DNA of 64,000 nt from SURF-28 sp034521465 (GCA_034521465.1 JAXHMN010000025.1:62001-126000), one strand, 5' to 3'; shown: positions 28,218-36,495, counted from the first letter of the stretch. Translations and numbers: made by a program. Notes: generated from the letters alone by a model not told the origin.

Positions 28218-28871
28218 ATGAAAAAGATTAGATTATTATTAGTTGAGGATGACGGTCTTATCAAAAAAAGCATTCATTCCGCGAGCAAAAGTCACAAGGA
28301 TATATTAATTATTGCTTCGCGAAGTGAACTAAAAAATACTCTTACCGAAATCGAAGAATTAAAGCCGGGTGTTGTCTTAATAGATCTGGGTTTGTTAAGC
28401 CATAGTTGCTTATCTGTAATAAAGATTATAAAAAGAGATATGCCTTCGGCAAAAATTATTGTCGCCGGAATTAAGACAGATCAAGAAGATATTTTACAAC
28501 TTGTACAAGCAAGTGTGAATGGTTTTGTGTTGAAAAATTCTTCCCCAAAAGAAATTATAACTACAATAAAAAGTGTTGATAAAGGGTCTACGGTCTTACC
28601 GCCTTCGTTAATAAATCAGTTGTTTTCTCAAGTAGTGGCGCACTCGCATCGGAAAGTCAATCTCAATTTTACAGAAAATAATAATATGACAAATAGAGAA
28701 TCAGAAGTTATGCAATTTCTGAGTGACGGCATGAGCAATAAAGAGATCGGCAGCAAAATGCAAATTTCAACTTATACCGTTAAGAGCCATATTCATAATA
28801 TTATGAAAAAGCTTTCAGTAAATACGCGTTTGGAAATAGCTAACCATTCTTTTAGCTCTAATCCCAATTAA
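28218..28871 (+). CDS. NarL/LuxR-type response regulator with atypical receiver, paralogue
   Basis: 217 residues from the ATG at 28218 (AGAGG lies 5 bp upstream; a TTG at 28185 is in frame). The receiver has E10-D11-D12, D56 (VVLIDLGL) and K106 (GFVLKNS), but the conserved Thr/Ser position is Gly (IIVAGIKT, about 84). The HTH is at the C-terminus (MTNRESEVMQFLSDGMSNKE, then YTVKSHIHNIMKKL). It closely resembles the regulator at 16363. It shares a transcription unit with the Met-rich protein, downstream of element copy 2, so feedback control is possible if it binds the element. Confidence 0.9.
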   Translation: MKKIRLLLVEDDGLIKKSIHSASKSHKDILIIASRSELKNTLTEIEELKPGVVLIDLGLLSHSCLSVIKIIKRDMPSAKIIVAGIKTDQEDILQLVQASVNGFVLKNSSPKEIITTIKSVDKGSTVLPPSLINQLFSQVVAHSHRKVNLNFTENNNMTNRESEVMQFLSDGMSNKEIGSKMQISTYTVKSHIHNIMKKLSVNTRLEIANHSFSSNPN

Positions 28872-28900
28872 AGAAATACTATATTAAATAGCTTGCCTCC

Positions 28901-28938
28901 AAAGGTGTAATCCTTTTTTCATCCCTTTGCTCTATATA
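28901..28938 (+). promoter_or_regulatory. Conserved 37-bp element, copy 3
   Basis: AAAGGTGTAATCC, TTTTTTCATCCC, TTTGCTCTATA. It lies 121 bp before the ice-binding-like protein gene at 29059. Confidence 0.75.
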
Positions 28939-29058
28939 CAATTGCATATCATCGTTCTATCTTAATTACAAGCGATAAGCTAAAACTAAATTATTCTGAA
29001 TAATGAAAAGTCAGAGACATTTAGAAACAAATTATAAACAATTCTATCAGGAGGTTTT

Positions 29059-30147
29059 ATGAAAACCCTTTTACAAACTTTACAGTTTCACCAAGTTGGG
29101 TGGAAACAAATTTACGGGATGATACTAATTAGTATTTTTCTAATTCCATCTTTATTAATGGCTCAGTCATCCCCTTCACCGGTTAATCTTGGTTCTGCCG
29201 AAGCATTTGTAGTATTGGCTAAAACCGGGATCACCGCGACAGGTAATACTGATATTACAGGAGATTTAGGAATTAGTCCTGCGGCTGCAACAGCCATAAC
29301 CGGTTTCGGTTTAATCCTAGACCCCTCAGGTACATTTTCAACATCGTCATTAGTTACCGGAAAGATTTATGCCGCAGACTACACTGACCCAACTCCGGCA
29401 ACACTAACAGCAGCTATCAGCGATATGGAAACGGCATATACCGATGCTGCAGGAAGAACTTTACCCGATTATGTCGAACTGCATGCCGGAGATCTTACCG
29501 GTCAAACGCTTACTCGTGGCGTATACAAATGGGGCACCGGTGTAATGGTATCTGCCGGTGGAGTCACAATTTCCGGAACAGCGGATGATGTGTGGATATT
29601 CCAGATTGCTCAGGATTTAGTGTTATCAAACGGCGCTAATGTTTATTTAAGCGGCGGCGCGAAAGCTTCCAACATATTTTGGCAGGTGGCAGGACAAACA
29701 ACTCTTGGAACGACATCGGTTTTGCACGGGATCATATTATGTCAAACACAGATAGTAATGAGTACCGGTGCTACATTTAACGGTAGAGCATTTGCTCAAA
29801 CAGCAGCTACATTAGATGGAAATCAAGTAGCTGATACTGTAGTTACTTCTGTTAATGATGATACAATTATTACAACATTCTTACTTGACCAAAATTATCC
29901 GAATCCCTTTAATCCATCTACTGTAATTCAATACAGTATAGAAAGCGCTGCCAATGTTACCTTAAAAGTGTATAATATTCTCGGCAGTGAAGTTGTAACT
30001 CTTGTAAATGATTTTCAAGAAGCAGGAAGTTATTCAATCCCGTTTAATACAAACGATTTAGTTGGTGGATTATCAAGCGGTATTTACTTTTATCGATTGG
30101 AAGCGGGATCAAATGTATCAACAAAGAAACTTGTTTTAATGAAATAG
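29059..30147 (+). CDS. Ice-binding-like (DUF3494) surface protein with T9SS sorting domain
   Basis: 362 residues: a long signal region (MILISIFLIPSLLMAQS), a DUF3494 beta-helix domain at about 40-260 (VNLGSAEAFVVLAKTGITAT, ITGDLGISPA, GRTLPDYVELHAGDLTG, GVYKWGTGV, ANVYLSGGAKASNIFWQVAG), then a C-terminal type IX secretion sorting domain with NYPNPFNPSTVIQYSIE, LTLKVYNILG-type core and the final FYRLEAG...KKLVLMK. It is exported and surface-attached or released. DUF3494 proteins include real ice-binding proteins, but many members act as adhesins or matrix proteins. The sorting domain is a marker for ignavibacteria and relatives. Confidence 0.9.
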   Translation: MKTLLQTLQFHQVGWKQIYGMILISIFLIPSLLMAQSSPSPVNLGSAEAFVVLAKTGITATGNTDITGDLGISPAAATAITGFGLILDPSGTFSTSSLVTGKIYAADYTDPTPATLTAAISDMETAYTDAAGRTLPDYVELHAGDLTGQTLTRGVYKWGTGVMVSAGGVTISGTADDVWIFQIAQDLVLSNGANVYLSGGAKASNIFWQVAGQTTLGTTSVLHGIILCQTQIVMSTGATFNGRAFAQTAATLDGNQVADTVVTSVNDDTIITTFLLDQNYPNPFNPSTVIQYSIESAANVTLKVYNILGSEVVTLVNDFQEAGSYSIPFNTNDLVGGLSSGIYFYRLEAGSNVSTKKLVLMK

Positions 30148-30212
30148 TATCAAAAAAATACATGCTGAAAAATAAAAGTGAAGTTTTTCCAAATTAGAAA
30201 AGAGAGTTAATC

Positions 30213-30362
30213 ATGTTGTACACTATCGTAGTCGTTTTAGTAATCTTATGGTTACTTGGTCTTTTAACATCATACACTATGGGAGGAGTAGTTCACGTAC
30301 TTTTGGTTATAGCAGTAATACTGATCATTCTCAACCTAGTTAAAGGACGTCGTATAGGTTAA
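30213..30362 (+). CDS. lmo0937-like small membrane protein, first copy
   Basis: 49 residues with two membrane helices: LYTIVVVLVILWLLGLLTSY and VVHVLLVIAVILIILNLV, ending GRRIG. The IVLVILWLLGL...HILLVIAV pattern is that of the lmo0937/DUF5670 family, small membrane proteins common in stress regulons and of unknown function. GAGAG lies before the ATG. A 49-residue paralogue is encoded at 30584. Confidence 0.8.
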   Translation: MLYTIVVVLVILWLLGLLTSYTMGGVVHVLLVIAVILIILNLVKGRRIG

Positions 30363-30583
30363 ATGAATACGAAACTGTTACTGAGCTGTGATTTTATTTC
30401 AGAGATAAATAATATGAGGCTGAAACCAAGTGAATTATGTAGCGTTGTAATGCTAAATAATTCACTTTGGAATAATCTTAAATTTGGTAATAGTGTTTGT
30501 TAAAACGGACTTTGAGAAATATATATTCGATAAACAGGCTTTTATGAAAAAACATTATTAACATAATGAAGGGGATAAGTACC

Positions 30584-30733
30584 ATGTTACCAAATAGCGC
30601 AATAATACTAATAGGCTTATGGCTACTTGGATTAATAAGTTCTTACACATTAGACGGTTTAATTCATATTCTATTAGTGATTGCAATTTTAATATCCGCC
30701 GTAAGCCTAGTACAAGGAAGACGCGTACTTTAA
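30584..30733 (+). CDS. lmo0937-like small membrane protein, second copy
   Basis: 49 residues, same length as the copy at 30213 and alignable over its whole length (IGLWLLGLISSYTLDGLIHI, then LLVIAILISAVSLVQGRRV). GGGG is at a good distance upstream. The 220-bp gap between the two copies holds a GTGAATTAT/ATAATTCAC hairpin (about 30431-30466) and no other gene. Local duplication in the same orientation is the simplest origin. Confidence 0.8.
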   Translation: MLPNSAIILIGLWLLGLISSYTLDGLIHILLVIAILISAVSLVQGRRVL

Positions 30734-30752
30734 TCCGTTAAGCAGGAACAAA

Positions 30753-31820
30753 ATGAGCAAACTCAAAGATTCCGGGAGCGCAACAAAATATATTATCTCT
30801 GCCGCTGCATTGGTAATTATTATTGCAGGAATATATCTGGCTCAATCCGTTGTTGTATTAATCCTCATATCGATATTCCTTGCATTACTTGGTACACCGC
30901 CGGTACTTTGGTTAAAGGCAAAGAGAATTCCATCCGGTTTAGCGGTTTTAATTGTTATGTCGTGCATGGTAATTATATTGATGTTAATCGGAGCTCAAAT
31001 TGGCACATCATTTAGCGGTTTTTCCCAAGATCTTCCATTATTACAAGAACAGCTTAAAGAACAAGTAAAATCACTTAGCAATTTTCTAACTACTAACGGC
31101 ATAGCTGTTAACGAAAATTTTTTCTTGGAGTATATAAACCCTGAATCCATCATGATTCTTACCGCTGCTTTATTAACGGGATTAAGTTCCGTTCTCTCAG
31201 ATGTAGTTCTAATTTTGCTAACCGTAACTTTTATTTTACTCGAAGTATCAACCTTTCCGGTGAAACTCCGCGCAATACTTGGTGATCCGGAACAGGCATT
31301 TCCCCAGTTTACATTGTTTGCAAACGACATGAAACGTTATATGCTTATGAAAACGATACTCAGTCTTATCACCGGAATAATTATTGGTTTATGGCTTTTC
31401 ATACTGGGAGTGGATTATCCCCTCCTTTGGGGATTTCTTGCCTTTTTACTTAATTATATTCCTAACCTCGGCTCCATAATTGCTGCTGTACCTGCCGTTA
31501 TTCTCTCTCTTATCCAACTTGGGTTTGGTAGTGCGTTTTTAGTTTTAGCTGGTTATGGTGTAGTTAATTTCGTAATCGGTAACATTGTTGAACCAAGACT
31601 AATGGGTAGAAAACTTGGTCTTTCAACTTTAGTAATCTTTATCTCGTTAATTTTTTGGGGAAGTTTACTCGGATTAGTCGGTGCAATTCTTTGTATCCCT
31701 CTTACAATAACAGCCAAATTCGCTTTTGAAGGAAATGAAAAAACACGGTGGGTCGCTATTCTTCTCGGTTCAGAAAAACTTACGGATGCTTCAAAACCCG
31801 TCACGAAGTCTGCAAAGTAA
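30753..31820 (+). CDS. AI-2E family transporter (PerM-like)
   Basis: 355-residue inner-membrane protein with about eight helices. Family traits are SVVVLILISIFLALLGTPPV, LKAKRIPSGLAVLIV, the loop with a large soluble part at 90-140, GVDYPLLWGFLAFLLNYIPN (the LLNYIPNLGS motif is diagnostic) and the C-terminal NIVEPRLMGRKLGLSTLVIF. Members export small molecules or ions; the substrate is not predictable. It starts 19 bp after the second lmo0937 gene, so probably in the same transcript. Confidence 0.92.
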   Translation: MSKLKDSGSATKYIISAAALVIIIAGIYLAQSVVVLILISIFLALLGTPPVLWLKAKRIPSGLAVLIVMSCMVIILMLIGAQIGTSFSGFSQDLPLLQEQLKEQVKSLSNFLTTNGIAVNENFFLEYINPESIMILTAALLTGLSSVLSDVVLILLTVTFILLEVSTFPVKLRAILGDPEQAFPQFTLFANDMKRYMLMKTILSLITGIIIGLWLFILGVDYPLLWGFLAFLLNYIPNLGSIIAAVPAVILSLIQLGFGSAFLVLAGYGVVNFVIGNIVEPRLMGRKLGLSTLVIFISLIFWGSLLGLVGAILCIPLTITAKFAFEGNEKTRWVAILLGSEKLTDASKPVTKSAK

Positions 31821-31884
31821 AATTATCGCAGCTACTTTTACTGAAATACAAGAAGATGCTTATGAAATCTCAGGCGGTTATTTT

Positions 31885-31982
31885 ATTTCTTTGTGAACAT
31901 TGTGCCACCCTTGAGAACTTCGTGGTTAGTTTTTTTACCACAAGGAACACAAAGATTTCACAACGAGCACAAAGAGAACCTT
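31885..31982. repeat. Intergenic inverted repeat, CTTTGTG/CACAAAG type
   Basis: The left arm TTTCTTTGTGAACATTGTG and TTCGTGGTTAGTTTTTTT is matched by the right arm ACCACAAGGAACACAAAG and GAGCACAAAGAG. It forms a long imperfect hairpin. Shorter relatives are at about 3118-3150 and 7157-7215. Confidence 0.6.
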
Positions 31983-32110
31983 AGTTTTTAATTTTGAATT
32001 ATTATTCGATAATTGCGACTAGAGAGAAGGACTCGGAATTATCGAATGTTGAAACTAAAACTCAAAAACTTTTCTCATAACTTCTGCCATCTAAAAATTA
32101 TGTAAGCCCA

Positions 32111-32146
32111 AGAGATGTAGTTCTTTTTTCATCCCTCTGGACGATT
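32111..32146 (+). promoter_or_regulatory. Conserved 37-bp element, copy 4 (upstream of candidate sRNA)
   Basis: AGAGATGTAGTTC, TTTTTTCATCCC, CTGGACGATTG. The next coding start is 269 bp away, and an RNA-like structure plus an intrinsic terminator lie in between. Confidence 0.75.
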
Positions 32147-32164
32147 GCCGGATGCTCAATTTCT

Positions 32165-32310
32165 TTTTATAATTATGCAGCAATGAATACTTCTATAGAT
32201 GGTTAGTGGAATGTGGTAGGTTCCTGGCTTTAATTTTGGTCAGTTATTCATTGCTAAATAGATTATTTCCCGGCTGCAATTTTTAACCCTTTTTGCGGCC
32301 GGGTTTTTTT
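32165..32310 (+). ncRNA. Candidate small RNA, about 140 nt
   Basis: Downstream of element copy 4 there is no ORF, but there are two good helices: AGCAATGAATA (32179-32189) pairs perfectly with TATTCATTGCT (32245-32255), and a terminator hairpin with a T7 run follows at 32269-32310. The transcript start is unknown; about 20-40 bp after the element is assumed. No known RNA family was recognised. Confidence 0.5.
32269..32310 (+). terminator. Rho-independent terminator of the candidate sRNA
   Basis: CCCGGCTGC pairs with GCGGCCGGG (one wobble) around an AT-rich loop, directly followed by seven T. It is G+C-rich against a very AT-rich background. It ends the unit that begins at element copy 4, before the gene at 32415. 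Confidence 0.85.
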
Positions 32311-32414
32311 AATCGTACGTGGTTGCATTAAACTATGAACCGGTTATCGCATTCATATAATCATGACTTAACTATGGTTTAATCAACAAATAAAATTGGA
32401 TTTGAGAAACGAAC

Positions 32415-33089
32415 ATGAATAAAAATTTAAGAAAGCTTACATTAATTATTATCGCTATACTCTCATTAACTTCATTAATTACTGCTAAAAACAAACCATC
32501 GGAGATTTCGACTAACTATTTCCCTATTGAAAGCAATGTAGCGATGGTATATAAATCATCATTTGGTGAAACAATAACAGAGTATTTCCAAGATGGTGAA
32601 TTTGCAATTAGTTCAAGTGAAGCCGACGATTTTAGATACAGGCAAATAATGATTATTAAAGAGAATGGCGTATATGTAAAAGAAACTTACCAGTTCTTAA
32701 ACGTATTCTTATTCATCAATAAAGAATCAACATCCACATACGGAGAACCATTGCTGCGATTTCCACTTCCCATGTCCCCCGGAACGGCGTGGAGTTGGGA
32801 AGGAGATGAATATTCCGACGGAGATACAAGCATAGTGACAGTAACCGGACAAGTTCTTGACACAGAATACATTACAACAAAGGCAGGAAGATTCGAAACG
32901 ATAAAACTGAAAACTATTGTTGAAGGTGAGTCAGGTTCCAAAAATATTGTGACCGAATGGTTTGCCGAGGATATCGGTTTGATAAAAGCTGAAATAATTA
33001 TTGAAGGCGGCGGCATGATGGGATTTTTAAGAGATCTTTTAGGGTACGGAACAATAGAGTTTGAGCTGGAAGAGATTCGGAAACAATGA
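32415..33089 (+). CDS. Exported hypothetical protein, 224 aa
   Basis: Signal peptide (LTLIIIAILSLTSLITA), then a domain of the type seen in many uncharacterised exported proteins: NYFPIESNVAMVYKSS, PMSPGTAWSWEGDEYS, TTKAGRFETIKLKT and TEWFAEDIGLIKAE. These phrases resemble the DUF3108/TapB-like fold that follows a YFP-x-x-x-G-x-x-W-x-Y start. Function unknown. Its own promoter must lie after the terminator at 32310, so it may not belong to the element-driven transcript. Confidence 0.7.
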   Translation: MNKNLRKLTLIIIAILSLTSLITAKNKPSEISTNYFPIESNVAMVYKSSFGETITEYFQDGEFAISSSEADDFRYRQIMIIKENGVYVKETYQFLNVFLFINKESTSTYGEPLLRFPLPMSPGTAWSWEGDEYSDGDTSIVTVTGQVLDTEYITTKAGRFETIKLKTIVEGESGSKNIVTEWFAEDIGLIKAEIIIEGGGMMGFLRDLLGYGTIEFELEEIRKQ

Positions 33090-33155
33090 GTAAAGATTAT
33101 TTTGCTTCAGTAAAGCGGAATAAGTTAATTAAAAATTATTTGGATAAGGAATAAA

Positions 33156-33455
33156 ATGATAACTTTTTATGAAAGAGGAATTAATATCGGAGTAGTAAAA
33201 GATTTTCAATTCCACGAAGGACAACCTGAAATAATTCATATCTCAAATTTTGGCGGATTTTTCAGCGTTCGTGCAAGAAAGGAACCGGACATTGTCACAT
33301 TCCAGCTTCCGTATTTTAAATTTACTTCGGGCATTCAAGAATTAGTTGATGAATTGGGAAATGTAATGGAGATCAGTTTAGTTAACATCTCTTCCGTAGA
33401 CAACGTTTCCGATGTTAAAGCATATGTACAATCAATCAGGCGAATACGGCCGTAA
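33156..33455 (+). CDS. Hypothetical protein, 99 aa
   Basis: Soluble protein beginning MITFYERGINIGVVKDFQFH, no signal peptide or membrane segment, mixed alpha/beta composition, basic C-terminus (SIRRIRP). A GGA-type ribosome site lies before the ATG. No family recognised. It is in the same direction 66 bp after the preceding gene. Confidence 0.6.
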   Translation: MITFYERGINIGVVKDFQFHEGQPEIIHISNFGGFFSVRARKEPDIVTFQLPYFKFTSGIQELVDELGNVMEISLVNISSVDNVSDVKAYVQSIRRIRP

Positions 33456-33500
33456 AGGTAAACTTGTTTTCCTATTCAATTCTACTTTAAAACACATCTA

Positions 33501-33538
33501 AAAGATGTAGTTCCCTTTTCATCCTTTCGCCCTATATG
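33501..33538 (+). promoter_or_regulatory. Conserved 37-bp element, copy 5
   Basis: AAAGATGTAGTTCCC, TTTTCATCC, TTTCGCCCTATATG. It lies 112 bp before the lipoprotein gene at 33650. Confidence 0.8.
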
Positions 33539-33649
33539 TTTTCGCAGCTATCATTGGTACATTCTATGAGAAGACATAAAAAGATTATCTGTTTATGAAT
33601 AACAGAAATTAAGTATACAGAATAAATAACAACCATAAAGGAGGATTCA

Positions 33650-34012
33650 ATGAAACACAAACGCATTTTTATGTTAGCGGGATTTATACTGATTACATTA
33701 CTGATTGCCGGTTGCGGAAGCAGCGAGGAAGTTGTTAATAAAGAAGCATCTACTTCAGCTATCCGGGCTGCACAAGAAGTAGGCGCAACTGAAGTTCCGA
33801 AGGCATCACTTCATTTACAGCTCGCAAAAGAAGGATTGGTAAAAGCTGAGGCGCTTGCGAAAGAAGGCGAAAAAGAACAAGCAGAATCTATGCTGTTGCG
33901 TGCTCAAGCCGATGCAGAGTTGGCAATAGTACTTTCGCACGGTGACGCAGACAAGACTGAAGCCACTGCGGCTTTAGAGCGTGTTAAAAAACTTAGATTA
34001 AATAACAAGTAA
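33650..34012 (+). CDS. DUF4398-type lipoprotein
   Basis: 120-residue lipoprotein: lipobox LLIAGCGSS near residue 24, then a helical DUF4398-like domain (AIRAAQEVGATEVPKASLHL, LAKEGEKEQAESMLLRAQAD, AELAIVLS). The AA-E-GA...AP-A...L-A-E-L-A pattern is typical. It is exported and anchored in a membrane, probably the outer one. The next gene, 22 bp away, has the same domain fused to OmpA, so the two likely work together at the peptidoglycan. Strong AAGGAGG ribosome site. Confidence 0.85.
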   Translation: MKHKRIFMLAGFILITLLIAGCGSSEEVVNKEASTSAIRAAQEVGATEVPKASLHLQLAKEGLVKAEALAKEGEKEQAESMLLRAQADAELAIVLSHGDADKTEATAALERVKKLRLNNK

Positions 34013-34033
34013 AATTAAAAGAGGAATTAACAA

Positions 34034-34839
34034 ATGAAATTAATAAGGTATGTAATTATAACAACAATCGTTGCACTTCTTGTTGGTTGTTCGGCAAGTG
34101 CACCGCCTCAAGAGCTGGTAGATGCACGCCAAGCGTACCAACAGGCAAGCAATGGACAAGCGGCACAATTAGTTCCTGCAGAACTGCATAAAGCGGAAAC
34201 AGCTCTTGCAGAAGCAGAGAAATCATTTCAAGATGATCCAAATTCATATAAGACACGAGACCTTGCATATATAGCAGATAGAAAAGCAAAAATGGCTGAA
34301 GGGCTTGCAAACAGCGCTGCTGAAAAAGCAGCAACAGCAAAATCGAATAAGGATTATGAAACTGCTCAATCCGATATTTTAAACAGTGCAAAGGAAGACC
34401 TTGCAGTTTCTGAAACAAGAGACTAAGCTTAAAAATGAACAGCTCAGCTGCAGCACTTGCTAAACTTGCAGCTAAAGAAGAAGAACGCGGGCTTGTAATT
34501 ACACTTTCGGGAAGTGTTCTTTTTGCGTCTAATGAATCTGTACTGATGCCTGCGGCACAAAATAAATTGAACGAAGTTGCCAACGCTTTACTCGAATCTA
34601 AAGAAAGAAGAATTACAATTGAAGGACATACCGACTCACAGGGCAGCTCAAGCCATAATATGGATTTAGCCCAGAAGCGTGCTGAAGCAGTTCGTTCTTA
34701 TATTATCTCTCGAGGTTATTCTAGTGACCTGATATATGCCCAAGGTATAGGTGAAGGCAGACCAATTGCAGATAATAACAGCGCCGAAGGAAGAGCAAAC
34801 AATAGACGTGTTGAGATTGTTATTGCTCATTCTAAATAA
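34034..34839 (+). CDS. DUF4398-OmpA lipoprotein, frameshifted
   Basis: Lipobox ALLVGCSAS near residue 19, DUF4398-like helical region (PPQELVDARQAYQQASNG, LVPAELHKAETALAEAEKSF), a coiled linker and a C-terminal OmpA peptidoglycan-binding domain (LSGSVLFASNESVLMPAAQN, IEGHTDSQGSSSHNMDLAQK, GEGRPIADNNSAEGRANNRR). The coding frame breaks at about 34418 and again near 34450, so it reads as two ORFs (34034-34426, 34435-34839). The domain order matches known DUF4398-OmpA proteins, so I join them (about 268 residues). It likely ties the outer membrane to the wall. Confidence 0.85.
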
Positions 34840-34879
34840 TGGTTTTAGTAATTAAAAGGATTTTATAACTCCTTTTCTA

Positions 34880-35030
34880 GTGTTGTGTCAACTTTGCACT
34901 GTCATTCCGGCAATTTTTTAAGCCGGAATCTACAATCCAAAATTATGGGATTCCCGCCCGTCTGCCGCCGAGGCAGGCTGAAAGCGTGCGGGAATGACAC
35001 GGCACTACATTGTTGACACGATACTAGTAT
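34880..35030. repeat. Dispersed repeat with GTCATTCC and GCCTGCCTCGGCGGCAGA-type core
   Basis: The left end GTTGTGTCAACTTTGCAC is matched by the right end TACATTGTTGACACGA, an imperfect inverted pair. Inside lie GTCATTCCGGC, CCCGCCCGTCTGCCGCCGAG and GGGAATGACAC. A second copy, inverted in its core, is at 37868-37972. It is strikingly G+C-rich for this genome. Confidence 0.65.
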
Positions 35031-35112
35031 TCCGCGTTGTCTCATATCGCTAATGCAGCGGTGGTTGTAAAAAGAAAGGATTTTTTTCATAAAACTAAGA
35101 AGGAGTTGTCGA

Positions 35113-35295
35113 ATGCTTTTACTGAAACTAAAAGAAGAAGGAAACGAAGCTATAGGTAAAATTATAAACGAATTTTCAAAATTAAATGATTTGCTATTTC
35201 CTAAAGAAAGAGAAGCAGAACTTTCCGGGAAAGTCCATGATATACTTGGAAAGAGTAAAGAAAATTTTGGCGATAGACCTATTTTAAAATTATAA
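35113..35295 (+). CDS. Small hypothetical protein, 60 aa
   Basis: Mostly helical, charged, no signal peptide (LKLKEEGNEAIGKIINEFSK, LFPKEREAELSGKVHDILGK). A strong ribosome site (AAGGAGTT) 6-7 bp upstream supports it as a real gene. Family unknown. It lies between the OmpA lipoprotein and an sll1863-like lipoprotein gene. Confidence 0.65.
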   Translation: MLLLKLKEEGNEAIGKIINEFSKLNDLLFPKEREAELSGKVHDILGKSKENFGDRPILKL

Positions 35296-35369
35296 CATTA
35301 TTAAAACTCTCCGAATCTTAAAGATTCCGGAAGTTTTGAAAAATAAACAAACAACCTAAAAGGAGAATT

Positions 35370-35798
35370 ATGAAACACAAATATTTCATATTAACAGTCA
35401 TAATGATTATCGCAGGATCATTGTTGGTCGGTTGTAATAATAACCGGGAAGAAGATACTGCTGAAAGTGTTAAGCAGGCAAATGAAGATTTAAACGACGC
35501 AAAGATTCAGTACGAAAATGAATGGGAACAATTTAAAAGTAATGTTGAAGCCGCAATTAACGCCAACGAAAAAAGAATTGAAGATCTAAAAAAAGAGATG
35601 AAAAGCACAAGTGATGAATTCAAAGCTAAGTTTGAAAACAAAATATTGTCTCTGGAACAAAAAAACATTGAGCTTAAGAAAAAACTAAATGAATATAAGT
35701 ACGACGGGGAAGAAGATTGGCAACAATTTAAACAAGAATTTTCGAATGATATAGACAGTCTTGAAAATTCGCTCAATGAAATTTTCGAAAACAAATAA
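35370..35798 (+). CDS. sll1863-like stress-response lipoprotein
   Basis: 142 residues: lipobox SLLVGCNNN near residue 22, then an almost wholly helical coiled-coil domain (VKQANEDLNDAKIQYENEWE, then FKSNVEAAINANEKRIEDLK). The EW-QFK...NE--I--LK pattern matches what is often called the sll1863 family of stress proteins. Good AAAGGAG ribosome site. A paralogue with the same architecture is encoded at 37390 behind element copy 6. Function unknown beyond stress association of the family. Confidence 0.8.
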   Translation: MKHKYFILTVIMIIAGSLLVGCNNNREEDTAESVKQANEDLNDAKIQYENEWEQFKSNVEAAINANEKRIEDLKKEMKSTSDEFKAKFENKILSLEQKNIELKKKLNEYKYDGEEDWQQFKQEFSNDIDSLENSLNEIFENK

Positions 35799-35942
35799 GT
35801 ACATGAGAAAATAATTTATATCTAATAATTGCCGTGAATTCCTCTATTTCTAGTATTACACAGCAAAAATCGGGGAATTAAAATGTTGAACAAAATAAAA
35901 TCCCGCTTAGCGGGGAAATAAATAATAGTTGGTATTTTCAGT

Positions 35943-36257
35943 ATGCTGTTGTTGATTGCTTTAAGCAGTTGCTCGGATAATGATACAGATCCTAAATTTC
36001 TTATCCACAATGAACGTTCTGATAAAGCCAATGTGCAATTACAAACAACTGGTGGAAATACAATAAATATTAATGATGTTGAAGCCGGTAAATTTACGGA
36101 ATATCAAATAGCTGCTAATGGAAATATTGTGGTAACGGCGGTAATTCAGAATGAATCAGTTTCGCCGACAGTAACCTTTTTCGCAGACAATGACGAACGA
36201 TACACGATCGTTATAAAAACTGGCAATCCACCCACACTTACTGTTTATCATGAATAA
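35943..36257 (+). CDS. Small lipoprotein, possibly truncated at its 5' end
   Basis: 104 residues from the ATG at 35943; LIALSSCSDND is a lipobox, followed by a beta-rich domain (NVQLQTTGGNTININDVEAG, TVTFFADNDERYTIVI). The signal peptide lacks the usual positive start. In the same frame, codons from an ATG at 35883 read MLNKIKSRLAGK, then a TAA, then IIVGIFSMLLLIALSSC. Read through, this would be a perfect signal peptide, so a stop codon seems to have been created in the gene or by a base-call error. The stop overlaps a CCCGCTTAGCGGGG hairpin. Confidence 0.6.
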   Translation: MLLLIALSSCSDNDTDPKFLIHNERSDKANVQLQTTGGNTININDVEAGKFTEYQIAANGNIVVTAVIQNESVSPTVTFFADNDERYTIVIKTGNPPTLTVYHE

Positions 36258-36300
36258 GCTGTAATGATAATTTAGTCAGTTATTTAAAAGAGAGAATGTT

Positions 36301-36495
36301 ATGAATATGAAAAGAATATTTGGCGGTTTACTTACTGTCCTTGGTATAGGCGGACTTATCTATGCCGCAATTTTATTTGTAAATAATTCCGGCAGTAGCG
36401 GCAATATTAAAGGGCTTATTATATATGGCATTATAGGTCTAATATTCTTTATTGCAGGTATCGGATTGATTCGCACAACAAAAGACGAATCATAA
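36301..36495 (+). CDS. Small two-helix membrane protein, 64 aa
   Basis: Two hydrophobic helices (RIFGGLLTVLGIGGLIYAAI and IYGIIGLIFFIAGIGLIRTT) with a short Gly/Ser/Asn loop between. The overall pattern resembles DUF3185-like stress-linked membrane proteins such as the one at 53273. Ribosome site AAGAGAG. Followed by a terminator at 36581. Confidence 0.7.
   Translation: MNMKRIFGGLLTVLGIGGLIYAAILFVNNSGSSGNIKGLIIYGIIGLIFFIAGIGLIRTTKDES

Noticed and set aside
29059..30147. True antifreeze protein
   Set aside because: DUF3494 alone does not prove ice binding; many members are adhesins and no ice-binding face can be verified from sequence by eye.
31748..31984. 78-residue ORF at the end of the AI-2E gene
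   Set aside because: Starts inside the transporter gene in another frame and continues through an intergenic inverted repeat; no ribosome site.
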